From contig DAIERC010000512.1 of the NCBI GenBank assembly GCA_027347125.1, positions 1 to 5,361 on the forward strand: DNA of 5,361 nucleotides, given 5' to 3'. Shown here in pieces: positions 4,017 to 5,361 of this stretch. The notes beneath the pieces are model-generated. The model was not told the DNA's origin. It searched no databases and saw only the letters and a list, made by a program, of their open reading frames with translations. A program made the translations under genes and the position numbers. The DNA is from Ignavibacteriales bacterium. GTDB taxonomy: Bacteria; Bacteroidota; Ignavibacteria; Ignavibacteriales; Ignavibacteriaceae. Positions within the stretch are counted from its first letter, which is position 1. The number at the start of each line of letters is the position of its first letter.

Positions 4017-5361
4017 TTGAAAGAATATGGAGCTGAATCAATACGAAATATTGCCCTTATCGGTCATGGTGGAAGTGGAAAAACTTCTTTATCCGAAATT
4101 CTACTCTTTACTGCCGGAGAAATAAACAGAATTGGTACTGTTACAGAAGGTAATACCACTTCCGACTACACACCGAACGAAATAGAAAAACAAATTTCAA
4201 TTTCTACTTCCCTTCTCCATCTTGAATGGAACAATACAAAAATCAACATACTAGATACCCCAGGTTATTCAGACTTTATCGGAAATGTAAAAGCTGCAAT
4301 GCACGTTTGCGATACCGGTATTGTTGTGCTCAAAGCTGTTGAAGGGGTTGAAGTTGGTTCTGAACACGCGGTAAAATTTGCAGAGGAATATAATTTACCT
4401 ACCGCTATAGTAATTAACAAAATAGACAATGAACATTCCAGGTTTGAGGAAATAGTTGCGCAAGCAAAAGATAGAATTTCATCAAACGCCGTTGTTGTAT
4501 CCTTCCCGGTTAACGAGGGCTTAAGCTGCAATTCAGTTGTGGACGTTGTTAATATGAAACTTTATCAGTACGGCGATGCCGGAAGTAAAAACGTTTCCGT
4601 AAGCGAAGTGCCAGACAACCTTAAAGCCCAGGCAGAAGAATACCGCGTTGCGCTTATTGAGAAGGTTGCCGAAACTTCGGAAGAATTAATGAACAAGTAT
4701 TTTGAGGAAGGGGTGCTTACCGATGAAGAACTGGAAGCAGGCCTAAAATCAGCAATGATTAAAAGAAACCTTTACCCGGTTTTTGCTACCTCCGGTATTA
4801 AGGGCATTGGTGTAAATAACTTTTTGGATTTTATCGCAAAGTATTTTCCATCCCCTATCGATAGAGGCGGCGAAGAAGTAAGCCTAAAAGAAAACAACAA
4901 AAAGATATTATTAAAACCTGATGCTTCGGGCGAACCGGTGCTGTTTGTTTTTAAAACAGTATCGGAACAGCATGTTGGTGAGCTTTCGTTATTTAAAGTT
5001 TATTCCGGCACAGTTACCGCCGGACTTGACATGATTAATGAAACCAACGGAAAGAGCGAACGCATAAGCCAGCTTTCAATATTAAACGGCCATAATAGAA
5101 AAGACGTAACCAAACTGGTTGCGGGTGATTTGGGCGCCGTAGTAAAACTAAAAGATACCCATACAAATAATTCTTTATCTTCCAAAAATCTTTCGGCATT
5201 AGTAAAACCTATCGAATTTCCCCAGCCGGTTATTAACAGCGCTATTATTCCAAAAGCAAAAGGAGATGAAGATAAAATAGCTTCGGGTTTGCATACACTG
5301 CATGAAGAAGATCCTTCTTTCAGTGTAAAGTTTGATCCGGAAATTTCTCAAACAATTGTTT
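4017..5361 (+). CDS. Elongation factor G-like GTPase (EF-G paralogue), 3' truncated by window
   Basis: From TTG 4017, 448 residues can be read without a stop, about two thirds of a full EF-G (near 690). The order is: G domain with P-loop GHGGSGKTS (16-24), switch I end EKQISI (57-62), G3 DTPGYSDF (80-87), G4 NKID (134-137), the EF-G-typical DVVNMKLYQY (176-185) and G5-like TSGIKGIG (258-265); domain II from about 306 (FKTVSEQHVGELSLFKVYSGTV region); start of domain III with EEDPSF (430-435). Canonical EF-G has AHIDAGKT, RGITI and DTPGHVDF. Here the ID, the switch I Gly and Thr, and the catalytic-position His are replaced (GG, Gln/Ser61 and Tyr84). These changes fit the EF-G-like group (PRK12740 type, as in the second EF-G of Thermus) rather than the main fusA. 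The role may be in translocation under special conditions or another ribosome task. The preceding gap is 48 bp with no obvious terminator, so it may share the YtxH transcript. Confidence 0.93.
   Translation, partial: MKEYGAESIRNIALIGHGGSGKTSLSEILLFTAGEINRIGTVTEGNTTSDYTPNEIEKQISISTSLLHLEWNNTKINILDTPGYSDFIGNVKAAMHVCDTGIVVLKAVEGVEVGSEHAVKFAEEYNLPTAIVINKIDNEHSRFEEIVAQAKDRISSNAVVVSFPVNEGLSCNSVVDVVNMKLYQYGDAGSKNVSVSEVPDNLKAQAEEYRVALIEKVAETSEELMNKYFEEGVLTDEELEAGLKSAMIKRNLYPVFATSGIKGIGVNNFLDFIAKYFPSPIDRGGEEVSLKENNKKILLKPDASGEPVLFVFKTVSEQHVGELSLFKVYSGTVTAGLDMINETNGKSERISQLSILNGHNRKDVTKLVAGDLGAVVKLKDTHTNNSLSSKNLSALVKPIEFPQPVINSAIIPKAKGDEDKIASGLHTLHEEDPSFSVKFDPEISQTIV

Noticed and set aside
1..5361. A mobile, defence or otherwise undescribed multi-gene system
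   Set aside because: All seven genes belong to chromosomal families on one strand with even base composition by eye. I found no integrase, transposase, terminal repeats, CRISPR repeats or toxin-antitoxin pair.

Overview
The window is an AT-rich stretch of bacterial chromosome with every supported gene on the + strand. It holds seven protein genes: two cut by the window edges and five complete. I see no RNA gene, mobile element, CRISPR array or phage gene. The only long gap, about 120 bp between icd and the YtxH gene, carries a hairpin and a good promoter candidate.

Layout. Block 1 (1-1771): the 3' end of a SpoIID/LytB-type gene overlaps maf, a YhdE-type nucleotide pyrophosphatase. One base after maf comes a polytopic membrane protein of the LPG-synthase-TM/UPF0104 family, which starts at TTG. 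Block 2 (1789-3036): icd, an NADP-type isocitrate dehydrogenase very like that of E. coli. It lies 17 bp after block 1 and is followed by a 10-bp perfect hairpin. Block 3 (from about 3095): a sigma70-like extended -10 promoter precedes a YtxH-family protein, a DUF948/YtxG-like protein and a TTG-started EF-G-like GTPase that runs off the right edge.

How the genes relate. Block 1 has a cell-envelope and division flavour: a peptidoglycan-associated SpoIID domain, Maf and a membrane flippase/synthase-like protein. icd is a TCA-cycle enzyme that is probably co-transcribed from upstream, perhaps with its own weak promoter. Block 3 pairs two single-pass membrane proteins, whose Bacillus homologues YtxG and YtxH are general stress proteins, with an EF-G paralogue whose GTPase motifs differ from canonical EF-G.

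Organism. Clear Shine-Dalgarno sequences, low GC, a SpoIID domain outside any visible sporulation cluster and an E. coli-type Icd suggest a Gram-negative-type bacterium. The Maf signature GIQDDFGAVFV and the EF-G-like sequence remind me of the Ignavibacteriota/Chlorobiota side of the FCB group. That is recollection rather than a search, and I hold it weakly. I do not see evidence of an undescribed biological system. The most interesting points are the EF-G paralogue's altered switch residues, a possible SD-masking hairpin before it, and its linkage to the YtxH/YtxG pair.
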